A stretch of DNA of 8,110 nucleotides from Aquabacter sp. (GCA_030147645.1 JASBUY010000396.1:1-8110), one strand, 5' to 3'; positions 1-7,143 are shown, numbered from the stretch's first letter. Numbers and translations are program-made. Notes: generated by a model from the sequence alone, not told the origin.

Positions 1-222
1 TATGGCTATCACGGCGTCTGGTCCGGGCCGCAGATGCAGGGCGTCATCAAGGATGCGGTGGAGCGGCTGACCGCGCTTGGCAAGCCCGCCGGCATCTTGA
101 CCGCCAATGAGGACGAAGCCCGGCGCTTTATCGAATGGGGCTATCGCTTTGTCGCGGTCGGGGCCGATCTCGGCCTTTTGCGCACGGCAGCGGACGGGCT
201 TGCGCGGCGCTTTAAGGACTGA
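1..222 (+). CDS. HpcH/HpaI-family aldolase, C-terminal fragment
   Basis: This is the last 73 residues of a protein whose start lies before the window; the reading frame is open from base 1 and ends at TGA 220-222. The segment matches the C-terminal part of the HpcH/HpaI class II aldolase family (4-hydroxy-2-oxoheptanedioate aldolase, 2-dehydro-3-deoxyglucarate aldolase and relatives). These are metal-dependent TIM-barrel enzymes that cleave 2-keto-3-deoxy acids to pyruvate or a related oxoacid plus an aldehyde. Recognisable pieces are the helix before GKPAGILTANEDEARRF, where the family usually has GK.PGILT, and the final strand and loop FVAVGADLGLLR, the family's FVAVG.D..LL ending. The catalytic and metal-binding residues lie upstream of the window, so the substrate cannot be assigned. 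It is tail-to-tail with the small membrane protein, with 37 bases between them and no clear terminator hairpin. The family call is fairly sure; the specific enzyme is not. Confidence 0.85.
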   Translation, partial: YGYHGVWSGPQMQGVIKDAVERLTALGKPAGILTANEDEARRFIEWGYRFVAVGADLGLLRTAADGLARRFKD

Positions 223-259
223 CTGCGCCCCATGTGGCGGGTGGCGGTTCGATCGCGGA

Positions 260-628
260 TCAGCCGGCCATGTAGCCAAGGAAAAGCGACACTGCGAGCA
301 GTCCGCCCGAAAGGGCAGCGGCGTGCCGGGCAAAGGTGAAATAGGCGTCGCGCAGCGCGTGGGACACCATGCGGCGCAGTTGCATGTCGCTCTGCGGCGC
401 GGGCTCCGCGCGCAGGCCGAAGCGATCGCTGCGCCCATCCTCGGTCGTCTCGATGCTGGTGGCCTTCATGATCAGCACCAGCGCCACTACGAGGCAGAGA
501 ACGCCGCCCATCTGGAAGGAGACGCGCAGATTGTAGCTCAGCGCGGCCATGATGGCGCTGATCGCCACGCCCGCGTACCCGCAGGCCCGGGAGACCGTGA
601 TGCGCGCCAGCCGGTTGATCTCTTCCAT
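260..628 (-). CDS. Small membrane protein of unknown function
   Basis: I do not recognise a named family. The 122-residue protein has hydrophobic stretches at about residues 15-33, 38-55 and 100-119, consistent with three membrane helices. Between the second and third lies a charged, presumably soluble segment (about 58-97). The frame stays open upstream to an ATG at 763, which would give 167 residues. I prefer the ATG at 628 because a GGGAG ribosome-binding site lies seven bases before it, and because the extra 45 residues are arginine-rich and low in complexity, like translated leader DNA. It has no operon partner in view: the aldolase converges on it, and a 384-base divergent spacer precedes it. 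Membrane topology and function are inferred from hydrophobicity only. Being real is likely, given the ribosome-binding site and the coherent hydrophobic pattern. Confidence 0.72.
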   Translation of the reverse strand: MEEINRLARITVSRACGYAGVAISAIMAALSYNLRVSFQMGGVLCLVVALVLIMKATSIETTEDGRSDRFGLRAEPAPQSDMQLRRMVSHALRDAYFTFARHAAALSGGLLAVSLFLGYMAG

Positions 629-848
629 TCCTTGGCTCCCAGGGCGTGACACCCGCACCTGCCGGCGCTTCGACCGCTCTGACCTTCTCCGCATCGGCGA
701 TGTGCGCCGAATCCAGGCGCGCCCCTCCGTTACGGCAGTCTTCCGCTTTTCCATTCTGCGCAAACCCGGCTTGTGCGAGGCTGAATCGCGGAATGAGGGG
801 CGCGGCTCACCTCTGGACCCCTGCGGCGCCCCATGCTATCCGCCCCAC

Positions 849-867
849 ATTCCGGGCTTACCGGAAT
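849..867. repeat. Perfect 7-bp hairpin, 5-base loop
   Basis: ATTCCGG at 849-855 is followed by a five-base loop and its exact reverse complement CCGGAAT at 861-867. No run of T follows, so it is not a typical intrinsic terminator. It is the first of three compact hairpins in the spacer before the acetyltransferase gene. It could be an RNA hairpin or a dyad operator; the sequence does not decide. Confidence 0.5.
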
Positions 868-924
868 TGGGACTTCGAGCGGCAAATCATGGTGCTTCGG
901 GTGCAGCGACGACGAGCGGGACCG

Positions 925-940
925 ACGCGCGCAAGCGCGT
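925..940. repeat. 6-bp hairpin with GCAA loop
   Basis: ACGCGC at 925-930 pairs exactly with GCGCGT at 935-940 around a GCAA tetraloop (931-934). GCAA belongs to the stable GNRA loop class when read as plus-strand RNA. The stem is short and made of simple GC-rich alternation, so chance is a real possibility. Confidence 0.4.
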
Positions 941-960
941 GCCGCCACCTGCCCGCCTGA

Positions 961-979
961 CCGGTGACATCCTCACCGG
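961..979. repeat. Perfect 7-bp hairpin touching a possible ribosome-binding site
   Basis: CCGGTGA at 961-967 and TCACCGG at 973-979 form a perfect stem with a five-base loop. The right arm overlaps the only Shine-Dalgarno-like sequence near the acetyltransferase gene (GGAG, 978-981), so folding in the mRNA could affect start choice or translation. That functional reading is inference. Confidence 0.45.
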
Positions 980-1012
980 AGCGGGATGCTCGCACCTGCC
1001 CGGTTTTGCCCC

Positions 1013-1540
1013 ATGACTGAACTTCCCATCACCCTCGCGCCGGAAACGCTCCGGGACGCCGACGCCATCGAAAAGCTGCACCGGCGGACCTTCGGCCCCG
1101 GCCGCTTCAGCCGCACCGCCTTCCGGCTAAGGGAACAGGCGGAGCACGATCTCTCCCTGTCCTTCACCGCGCATGTGGGCACCATGATGGTGGGTTCCGT
1201 GCGGCTGACGCCCATCGCCATCGGCACCAATCCCGCGCTCCTGCTCGGCCCGTTGACGGTGGAGCCGCCGTTCCGGTCCGTGGGCATTGGCGCGCGGTTG
1301 ATGGACGTGTCCATGGAGGCGGCGAAGGCCGCAGGCCATAAGCTGATCGTCCTGGTGGGCGATGCACCCTATTACAGCCGCTTCGGCTTCAAGCATGTTC
1401 CGCCCGGCCGCATCGTCATGCCGGGTCCGGTGGACCCCGCCCGCCTGCTGGTCGCGGAGCTGGCGGACGGTGCTTTCGATGGCGTCAGCGGACCCGCGCG
1501 GGGGATCGCGCAGGCGGGGCACGCAGCGGTTTCCGCCTGA
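1013..1540 (+). CDS. GNAT-family N-acetyltransferase (YhbS-like)
   Basis: A 175-residue single-domain protein of the GCN5-related N-acetyltransferase fold, which transfers an acetyl group from acetyl-CoA to an amine; its substrate is unknown. The acetyl-CoA-binding motif A is visible at about residues 78-97: GPLTVEPPFRSVGIGARLM, with R/Q-x-x-G-x-G/A as R88..G91.G93. It is followed by a motif B-like strand and the GDAPYYSRFGF segment (117-127) typical of YhbS-like members, a predicted cytosolic group. The start is uncertain. ATG 1013 begins a natural MTELPITLAPET N-terminus like relatives I recall but lacks a ribosome-binding site. An in-frame ATG at 986 has GGAG four bases upstream and would add nine residues. 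The gene converges on priA, with 31 bases between the stop codons. Acetyltransferase genes often sit near obgE in this bacterial group, which fits the neighbourhood. Confidence 0.88.
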   Translation: MTELPITLAPETLRDADAIEKLHRRTFGPGRFSRTAFRLREQAEHDLSLSFTAHVGTMMVGSVRLTPIAIGTNPALLLGPLTVEPPFRSVGIGARLMDVSMEAAKAAGHKLIVLVGDAPYYSRFGFKHVPPGRIVMPGPVDPARLLVAELADGAFDGVSGPARGIAQAGHAAVSA

Positions 1541-1571
1541 CCCCATCGACTCGCCCTGGCACCACGGCGGA

Positions 1572-3743
1572 TTACAAAAAGCTGAGCGGGTCCACGTCGA
1601 TGGCGACGCGCGTGTTGCCCGTGACCTTGGGCGCGGCGGCGCGCCAGTGGCGCAGATAGGCGGAGAGGTCGAACCCGCGTGGCGCGCGGACCAGAAGGCG
1701 CCAGCGGTGGCGCCCGCGCAGGATGGCGAGCGGCGCTTCCGCCGGGCCGAGCACGCGCACGCCGTCCGCAAGGGGTGCGCAGGCCGCGAGCCGGCGCGCA
1801 TGGCTCTCGGCGGCGTGCCCGTCCGTCGCCGAGACGACGAGGCTCGCGAGCCGGCCGAACGGCGGCAGATGCGCTTCCTGCCGTGCGGCGATCTCTGTTT
1901 CATAGAAGGCGGCCCGGTCGCCCTTCACCAAAGCCTGCATGACGGGATGCTCGGGCATATGGGTCTGGAGGAAGCCGCGCCCCTCCGCAGCTCCGCGCCC
2001 CGCACGGCCTGCCACCTGATGGACCAACTGAAAGGTGCGCTCCGCTGCGCGCGGATCGCCCTGGCCGAGCCCCACGTCGGCGTCCACCACGCCGACCAGC
2101 GCGAGGCCGGGGAAATTGTGGCCCTTCGCCACCAGTTGCGTGCCGATGACGATGTCCACCTCGCCGCGCGCCACCGCGTCCAGTTCCGCGCGCATGCGCT
2201 CGATTCCGCCCGTGAGATCGGAGGACAGAACCAGGCTGCGCGCCTCGGGAAACAGAGTCTGCACTTCCTCCTGAAGGCGCTCCACGCCGGGGCCGCACGG
2301 GATGAGGCTGTCCTTGGTGTTGCAACTCGGGCAGACCTCGGGCACCGGCGCCTGATAGCCGCAATGGTGGCAGGAGAGGCGCCGGCGGAAGCGGTGCTCC
2401 ACCAGCCAGGCCGAACAGGACGGGCATTTCATGCGGTGCCCGCAGGAGCGGCACAGCGTCAGGGGGGCATAGCCGCGCCGGTTGAGGAACAACAGCGCCT
2501 GTCCGCCGCTCTCCACCGTCTCCCCCACTTCCTGCGCGAGGCGGGGTGAAATCCAGCGTCCACGCGCCGGGCCTTCCTTACGCAAATCGATTGGCGCGAG
2601 GCCCGGCACCTTGGCGCCGCCGAACCGCTCGGGCAAGGCGAGGCGGCCATAGCGGCCCCGGCGGGCGTTCACCTCCGTCTCGATGGAGGGCGTCGCGGAG
2701 GTGAGCACGATGGGCGCGCGGGCAAAGCGGGCGCGCACCACCGCCATGTCGCGCGCATGGTAGCAGACCCCATCCTCCTGTTTATAAGCAGGGTCATGCT
2801 CTTCATCCACGATGACGAGCCCGAGATCGGTGAAGGGCAGGAACAGGGCCGAGCGCGCGCCCGCCACCACCTGGACCTCTCCTTTGGCCACGCCATCCAG
2901 CACACGGGCGCGCCGCCGGCTGGCGACACCCGAATGCCATTCTGCCGGCTTCACGCCGAAGCGCCGCGTGAAGCGGTCGAGGAAGGCTTGGGTGAGGGCG
3001 ATTTCCGGCAGCAGGATCAACGCCTGCCGGCCTTCCGCGAGGGCCTGGGCCACCGCCTCGAAATAGACTTCCGTCTTGCCCGAACCGGTCACGCCGTCCA
3101 GCAGATGGACGCTGAAGGCTTTCGCGGCCACCGCCTGCTGCAAGGCGTCGGACGCGAGGCGTTGGGCATCGGAGAGGGCAGGGGCCGCATGGGTGGGGTC
3201 CGGCGTTTCGGCGGCGGGCTCGGGCGGAAGCACGACGGTCTCCAGCACACCGTCATCCACCAGCCCGTCCACCACCGAGGGTGATACGCCGGCCTCGCGC
3301 GCCGCCTCGCCCTTGCCGCGTACGAACCCGTCCGCGAGAAAAGCCAGGAGCTTGGCGCGCGCCGCCGTCATGCGGGAGGGCTCGCCGGCCGCAAGGCGCA
3401 CGCCCACCCGCTCGCGCTGCGGGCCGGGGCTTTCTCCGTGGCGCAATGCGAGGCGCAGCACCATCCCCTTGGGGGCGAGCGTGTAGTCCGCCATCCAGTC
3501 GATCAGCTGCAGCAGGTCGGGCGGGACCGGCGGAAAGGTGAGCTTGGCCTTGACGCTCTTGATCTTGGCCGCATCCACCGGCGCCGATCCGCCGCCCGGC
3601 CAGACGCAGCCGATCATGCCACGCGTGCCGAGCGGGACATGCACGAGGTCTCCCGGCTCAAGATCGAGTCCCTCGGGGACGGCATAGGAATAGGGCGTAT
3701 CGAGGCCGAGGGGGAGGAGGACATCGACGGTGCGCGGGCTCAT
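1572..3743 (-). CDS. priA: Primosomal protein N', replication-restart DNA helicase
   Basis: PriA is a 3'-to-5' superfamily 2 helicase that recognises stalled or collapsed replication forks and directs reloading of the replicative helicase. The 723-residue length matches the family (about 730 in E. coli). Domains in order: N-terminal fork-binding domain (about 1-105, starting MSPRTVDVLLPLGLDTPYSY); winged-helix region (about 120-175); helicase lobe 1 with Walker A GVTGSGKTE (217-225), DEEH box (313-316) and TSATPS (348-353); lobe 2 with inserted zinc-binding region of four CxxC pairs (Cys431/434, 440/443, 458/461, 471/474); motif V GTQLVAKGHNFPGL (534-547); motif VI QVAGRAGR (576-583); C-terminal domain ending at DPLSFL. 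All key residues are present, so it should be active. The frame runs open upstream to about 5723, but family alignment and an AGAGGA sequence just before ATG 3743 fix the start. It is divergent from obgE across 93 bases. Confidence 0.97.
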   Translation of the reverse strand: MSPRTVDVLLPLGLDTPYSYAVPEGLDLEPGDLVHVPLGTRGMIGCVWPGGGSAPVDAAKIKSVKAKLTFPPVPPDLLQLIDWMADYTLAPKGMVLRLALRHGESPGPQRERVGVRLAAGEPSRMTAARAKLLAFLADGFVRGKGEAAREAGVSPSVVDGLVDDGVLETVVLPPEPAAETPDPTHAAPALSDAQRLASDALQQAVAAKAFSVHLLDGVTGSGKTEVYFEAVAQALAEGRQALILLPEIALTQAFLDRFTRRFGVKPAEWHSGVASRRRARVLDGVAKGEVQVVAGARSALFLPFTDLGLVIVDEEHDPAYKQEDGVCYHARDMAVVRARFARAPIVLTSATPSIETEVNARRGRYGRLALPERFGGAKVPGLAPIDLRKEGPARGRWISPRLAQEVGETVESGGQALLFLNRRGYAPLTLCRSCGHRMKCPSCSAWLVEHRFRRRLSCHHCGYQAPVPEVCPSCNTKDSLIPCGPGVERLQEEVQTLFPEARSLVLSSDLTGGIERMRAELDAVARGEVDIVIGTQLVAKGHNFPGLALVGVVDADVGLGQGDPRAAERTFQLVHQVAGRAGRGAAEGRGFLQTHMPEHPVMQALVKGDRAAFYETEIAARQEAHLPPFGRLASLVVSATDGHAAESHARRLAACAPLADGVRVLGPAEAPLAILRGRHRWRLLVRAPRGFDLSAYLRHWRAAAPKVTGNTRVAIDVDPLSFL

Positions 3744-3836
3744 GTTCCTCTTTTGATCCAGCGGGCGACAAAGGTCAAAGGGCGAGAGGGGAGGGCCGCT
3801 CTTGCGTTGCGCGGCGCGCGCGTCTACCTCCAGGCC
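3744..3836. promoter_or_regulatory. Divergent priA/obgE control region
   Basis: These 93 bases must hold the starts of both divergent transcripts unless the promoters lie inside the flanking genes. A tandem direct repeat CAAAGG-T-CAAAGG occupies 3769-3781. On the minus strand it contains TTGACC (3778-3773), a good -35-like hexamer toward priA, but the hexamer 17 bases further on (CAAAAG, 3755-3750) is a poor -10 and would place the transcript start almost at the ATG. No convincing -10 was found for obgE. The regulatory role follows from position rather than a clear motif. Confidence 0.4.
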
Positions 3837-4874
3837 ATGAAATTTCTCGATCAAGCCAAGGTCTATGTGCGGTCCGGCGACGGCGGGGCGGGGTGCGTCT
3901 CGTTCCGGCGCGAAAAGTTTATCGAATTTGGCGGGCCGGACGGCGGCGATGGCGGACGCGGCGGCGACGTCTGGGTGGAGTGCGTCGACGGTCTCAACAC
4001 CTTGATCGATTATCGCTACCAGCAGCATTTCAAGGCCAAGAAGGGCGATCACGGCAAGGGCGCCAACCGCACCGGGGCGCGCGGGGCGGACGTGGTGCTG
4101 AAAGTGCCGGCCGGCACCGAGATCTTGGACGAAGATGAGGAGACGGTTCTGGCCGACCTCACCGAAGTCGGCCAGAAGATCAAGCTGCTGGAAGGCGGCA
4201 ATGGCGGCTTCGGCAATGCCCAGTTCAAGACCTCCACCAATCAGGCGCCGCGCCGCGCCAATCCCGGCCTCGAAGGCCAGGAGCGCTGGATCTGGCTGCG
4301 CCTGAAGCTCATCGCCGACGCGGGCCTTGTCGGCCTGCCCAATGCCGGCAAGAGCACCTTTCTCGCCGCCACGACAGCGGCCAAGCCCAAGATCGCGGAC
4401 TATCCCTTCACGACGCTCCATCCCGGCCTTGGGGTTGTGCGGGTGGACGGGCGCGAATTCGTGCTCGCCGACATTCCCGGCCTCATCGAAGGCGCCCATG
4501 AGGGCGTGGGCATCGGCGACCGGTTCCTGGCTCATATCGAACGCTGCGGCGCGCTGCTCCATCTCGTTGACGGGACCAGCGAGCATGCGGGCAAGGCCTA
4601 TAAGACCGTCCGTGCCGAGCTGACCGCCTATGGGGCGGGCCTGGAGAACAAGCCGGAAATCGTGGCTCTGTCCAAGATCGACGCGCTCTCCCCTGAATTG
4701 CTGAAGCAGCAGAAGGAGCGGCTTCAGCGCGCCGCCAAGAAGAAGCCTCTCCTTCTCTCCGCCCAGTCCGGCCAGGGCGTGCCGGAGGCGCTGCGCGCTT
4801 TGCTCGACATCGTCGATGCCGGCCGGGCTGAGGAAACCGCCGCGTCTCGCCCGAAGGAGCCGTGGCGGCCGTAG
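3837..4874 (+). CDS. obgE: Obg-family ribosome-associated GTPase
   Basis: ObgE (CgtA) is an essential GTPase that binds the 50S subunit, works in late ribosome assembly and responds to ppGpp. The 345-residue protein has the glycine-rich Obg fold (1-159), including GGAGCVSFRREKFIEFGGPDG at about 16-36 and the GGNGGFGNAQF turn at 120-130. The G domain follows: G1 GLPNAGKS (166-173), G2 threonines in YPFTTLHP (189-196), G3 DIPG (212-215), G4 position SKID (279-282) and G5 SAQSGQG (308-314). G4 has Ser where the classical NKxD has Asn. It lacks the extra C-terminal OCT domain of Gram-positive relatives and ends in a short charged tail. The start ATG 3837 gives the canonical MKFLDQAKVYV; only AGG three bases before it resembles a ribosome-binding site. 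The frame is open back to 3438 but that part is antisense to priA. proB follows after 114 bases on the same strand. Confidence 0.97.
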   Translation: MKFLDQAKVYVRSGDGGAGCVSFRREKFIEFGGPDGGDGGRGGDVWVECVDGLNTLIDYRYQQHFKAKKGDHGKGANRTGARGADVVLKVPAGTEILDEDEETVLADLTEVGQKIKLLEGGNGGFGNAQFKTSTNQAPRRANPGLEGQERWIWLRLKLIADAGLVGLPNAGKSTFLAATTAAKPKIADYPFTTLHPGLGVVRVDGREFVLADIPGLIEGAHEGVGIGDRFLAHIERCGALLHLVDGTSEHAGKAYKTVRAELTAYGAGLENKPEIVALSKIDALSPELLKQQKERLQRAAKKKPLLLSAQSGQGVPEALRALLDIVDAGRAEETAASRPKEPWRP

Positions 4875-4988
4875 GTTCAGCATTCTCGGCTGCAAGACCA
4901 CGCATCGCCCGGCATGTCGACGTTTCCACTGTTCGCGAGCCTGCGCTTGGAGTATCGAAACGGCCCCATCGACTGAAGCAGCCGCGCC

Positions 4989-6119
4989 GTGACCGTGCAG
5001 ATCCCCGCCCTTTCCGATTTTCGCCGCATCGTCATCAAGGTCGGCTCCGCGCTGCTTGTGGATTCCGCGCGCGGCAAGGTGCGGCTCGCCTGGCTGACCT
5101 CGCTCGCCGAGGATATTGGCGCGCTGCACCGTCAGGGGAAGGAGATCATGGTGGTCTCGTCGGGCGCCATCGCGCTCGGGCGCACCGTGCTCTCCCTGCC
5201 GAAGGGGCCGTTGCGCCTTGAGGACAGCCAAGCCGCCGCCGCTGTGGGGCAGATCGCTCTGGCCCGCACCTGGGCGGAGGTTCTGGCTCACGAGGACATC
5301 ACGGCGGGACAGATCCTGCTGACATTGGGCGACACAGAGGAGCGGCGGCGCTATCTCAATGCCCGCTCCACCCTCGCGCGGCTCATGGAGCATCGCGCCG
5401 TTCCGGTCATCAACGAGAATGACACGGTGGCCACCTCGGAAATTCGCTATGGCGACAATGATCGCCTCGCGGCCCGTGTCGCCACCATGGCGAGCGCCGA
5501 CCTCCTGGTGCTGCTCTCCGATATTGACGGCCTCTACACCGCCCCCCCGGCCCAGGACCCGCAGGCGGAGCACCTGCCCGTGGTGCCGCGCATTTCCGCC
5601 GAGATCGAAGCCATGGCGGGGGCCGCCGGCTCCGAACTCTCGCGCGGCGGCATGCGCACCAAGATCGAGGCCGGCAAGATCGCGACGTCCGCCGGCACCC
5701 ATATGGTCATCGCTTCCGGCCATGGCAAAAATCCGCTACGCGCCATCGCGGAGGGTGGGCGCTGCACCTGGTTCCTGACCGCTGCAACCCCCGCACGCGC
5801 GCGCAAAGCCTGGATCGGCGGGGCGCTGGAGCCGCGCGGCGTGCTGCATCTCGATGCGGGCGCGGTCAAGGCCCTGCATCGCGGCGCGAGCCTGTTGCCC
5901 GCCGGCGTCGCTCGGGTGGAGGGCAGTTTCGAGCGGGGCGATGCGGTTCTGCTGCGCGGGCCGGACGGCGCGGAGGTCGGGCGCGGGCTGGTCGCCTATG
6001 ACAGCGATCACGCGCAGAGCATCATGGGCCGCTCGACGGCCGAGATCGAGGCCATCCTTGGGGTGGCGGGGCGCGCAGAGATGATCCACCGCGACGACAT
6101 GGTGGTCGGCGCGAAGTAA
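4989..6119 (+). CDS. proB: Glutamate 5-kinase
   Basis: ProB phosphorylates L-glutamate with ATP to give L-glutamyl-5-phosphate, the first and normally proline-inhibited step of proline synthesis in the cytosol. The 376-residue protein (E. coli 367) has an amino-acid kinase domain with IVIKVGSALL (14-23), SSGAIALG (57-64), QAAAAVGQ (81-88), INENDTV (141-147), YGDND (154-158), SDIDGLYT (177-184) and SRGGMRTKIEAGKIAT (218-233). A C-terminal PUA domain spans about 275-355 and ends in the SIMGRS and IEAILG segments usual for this enzyme. The start is GTG 4989: an in-frame TGA at 4974-4976 excludes anything further upstream, and the next candidate is GTG 4995. No strong ribosome-binding site is visible. 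It lies 114 bases after obgE, probably co-transcribed since no terminator is seen between them. Its stop is 23 bases from the stop of the opposing FG-GAP gene. Confidence 0.97.
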   Translation: MTVQIPALSDFRRIVIKVGSALLVDSARGKVRLAWLTSLAEDIGALHRQGKEIMVVSSGAIALGRTVLSLPKGPLRLEDSQAAAAVGQIALARTWAEVLAHEDITAGQILLTLGDTEERRRYLNARSTLARLMEHRAVPVINENDTVATSEIRYGDNDRLAARVATMASADLLVLLSDIDGLYTAPPAQDPQAEHLPVVPRISAEIEAMAGAAGSELSRGGMRTKIEAGKIATSAGTHMVIASGHGKNPLRAIAEGGRCTWFLTAATPARARKAWIGGALEPRGVLHLDAGAVKALHRGASLLPAGVARVEGSFERGDAVLLRGPDGAEVGRGLVAYDSDHAQSIMGRSTAEIEAILGVAGRAEMIHRDDMVVGAK

Positions 6120-6142
6120 CGCTGCGCGCCCATTCACGTCGG

Positions 6143-6997
6143 TCAGGGAGAGAGTGGGACTGTCACGCGGCTCCCGTCCGCGAGACCCACGCTGACCGTC
6201 GGCCGCCCGACCTGCCGTGTCACATGAAAATTGGAAACCGCCGGTGCGGAAAGAGAGCGGCGCGCGATAACATGAGGTCCGCCTTTAAAGGCGATGAAGA
6301 TCACGCTGCGCCGATCGAGCGAAGGCAAGGCCAAGTCGGCAATGCCGTCGCCGTCGAAATCTGCAACGGCCGATAAACCCAGCTGATCCGAGCCGGCCAT
6401 GTGGTTGGATACGCCTCCCAGTGAGCCTATCTCCTTTAGGCCGCCCTTCGCGAAGGTGAACACGCGCAGGAGGCCGAGCACATGAGGCTGCTGGACATAG
6501 GCGATGTCGAGCCGCCCGTCGCCGTTGAAATCCGCGATGCCGGCGGGATTTAGCCATCGGTTTGCACCGCCGGTACTGGGAGATTGCGCGATGACCGCGA
6601 GAGACCCACCGCGTGGGGCGATCACCACGAGCGCGGATCCGTTCTGCTGAGATGATCGGACCAGAAGGATTTCATCCTGGCCGTCGCCGTCGAGATCGGC
6701 GAGGCGCGGCACGCGGTCCTCGAACACTTCATTTTCCGGCAGAGTCAGTTTCAGTTCGCTGCCGCCCCGCAACCGCACCACAAGGCTCGCTGCTTCATAG
6801 GGAGCGCCCAGCACGAAATGCCGATAGCGCTGGGTCGGATCGGCGAGGACTGCCTCGGTAATGTTTCTGTTCCCACGCGCCACGCTGGCGCCCGGCACAC
6901 CGTTTGAGGTGTCAGACGCGAGTGCGGGGGCGGCGATGGCCAGTAGAGCGGGCAATAGGACCAGCCCCCGCTGAGAACGCCTGAAAGAAGCAGACAT
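6143..6997 (-). CDS. Exported FG-GAP/VCBS repeat protein
   Basis: A 284-residue protein of unknown role. The N-terminus is a classical Sec signal peptide: basic MSASFRRSQR, hydrophobic core at about 11-25, and a likely cleavage site after ALA (26-28), so it should be secreted or periplasmic. The mature part has three evenly spaced calcium-binding loops of FG-GAP/VCBS type, DLDGDGQDEI (101-110), DFNGDGRLDI (156-165) and DFDGDGIADL (213-222). Their period of about 55-57 residues fits blades of an integrin-like beta-propeller. No catalytic domain, lipobox or membrane anchor is visible, and three clear blades are fewer than a full propeller. The start at 6997 is supported by AAGGTGG about four bases upstream. 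It lies on the opposite strand between proB and proA. Hand counts of two 60-base stretches gave about 58 and 62 percent GC, against about 70 in one proB stretch, a weak hint of different origin. Confidence 0.9.
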   Translation of the reverse strand: MSASFRRSQRGLVLLPALLAIAAPALASDTSNGVPGASVARGNRNITEAVLADPTQRYRHFVLGAPYEAASLVVRLRGGSELKLTLPENEVFEDRVPRLADLDGDGQDEILLVRSSQQNGSALVVIAPRGGSLAVIAQSPSTGGANRWLNPAGIADFNGDGRLDIAYVQQPHVLGLLRVFTFAKGGLKEIGSLGGVSNHMAGSDQLGLSAVADFDGDGIADLALPSLDRRSVIFIAFKGGPHVIARRSLSAPAVSNFHVTRQVGRPTVSVGLADGSRVTVPLSP

Positions 6998-7068
6998 GGA
7001 TCCACCTTTCGGGACATGGGTCCGTCCATCCGAAGCGGCTGGGCTTGCCAGACCCGTTCAAATGACCT

Positions 7069-7104
7069 CCGCCGATCCATATTCCGGCCCGAGTGGATTT
7101 CCAA
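7069..7104 (-). promoter_or_regulatory. Candidate promoter for the FG-GAP gene
   Basis: On the minus strand TTGGAA (7104-7099) is followed, after exactly 17 bases, by TATGGA (7081-7076). These match the sigma-70 hexamers at four and three of six positions. A transcript starting near 7069 would have a leader of about 70 bases. The match is modest and made by eye, so this is a tentative call. Confidence 0.25.
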
Positions 7105-7143
7105 AGTTCCAGATTGCGCGTGCATGTCACGATCGCGCCATGT

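Larger units (their letters stand above)
629..1012. other. Intergenic spacer between divergent genes
   Basis: These 384 bases separate the leftward membrane-protein gene from the rightward acetyltransferase gene. Short open frames cross the region on both strands, but their translations are arginine-, proline- and alanine-rich, without recognisable domains or good ribosome-binding sites, so I call none of them. I could not find a convincing sigma-70 type promoter for either gene by eye, although the spacer should contain both. Its right half holds three perfect short inverted repeats, listed separately. Confidence 0.6.

Noticed and set aside
629..763. 45-residue N-terminal extension of the small membrane protein
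   Set aside because: The extension is arginine-rich and low in complexity, and a GGGAG site with seven-base spacing supports the ATG at 628.
1362..2549. 395-codon plus-strand open frame
   Set aside because: It overlaps the acetyltransferase in another frame and is then antisense to priA; the translation is Arg/Ala/His-rich with no domain.
3438..3836. In-frame N-terminal extension of obgE by 133 codons
   Set aside because: It runs antisense to the priA 5' end, and the canonical Obg N-terminus MKFLDQAKVYV starts at 3837.
3744..5723. Open frame on the minus strand continuing 660 codons upstream of priA, giving a 1383-codon frame antisense to obgE and proB
   Set aside because: It is the shadow of strong third-position GC bias in obgE and proB. 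The translation upstream of MSPRTVDVLL has no recognisable domain, and PriA has its normal length from ATG 3743.
6120..6142. Possible shared terminator between the convergent proB and FG-GAP genes
   Set aside because: The 23-base gap shows no stem-loop with a T run on either strand. The same is true of the convergent gaps at 223-259 and 1541-1571.
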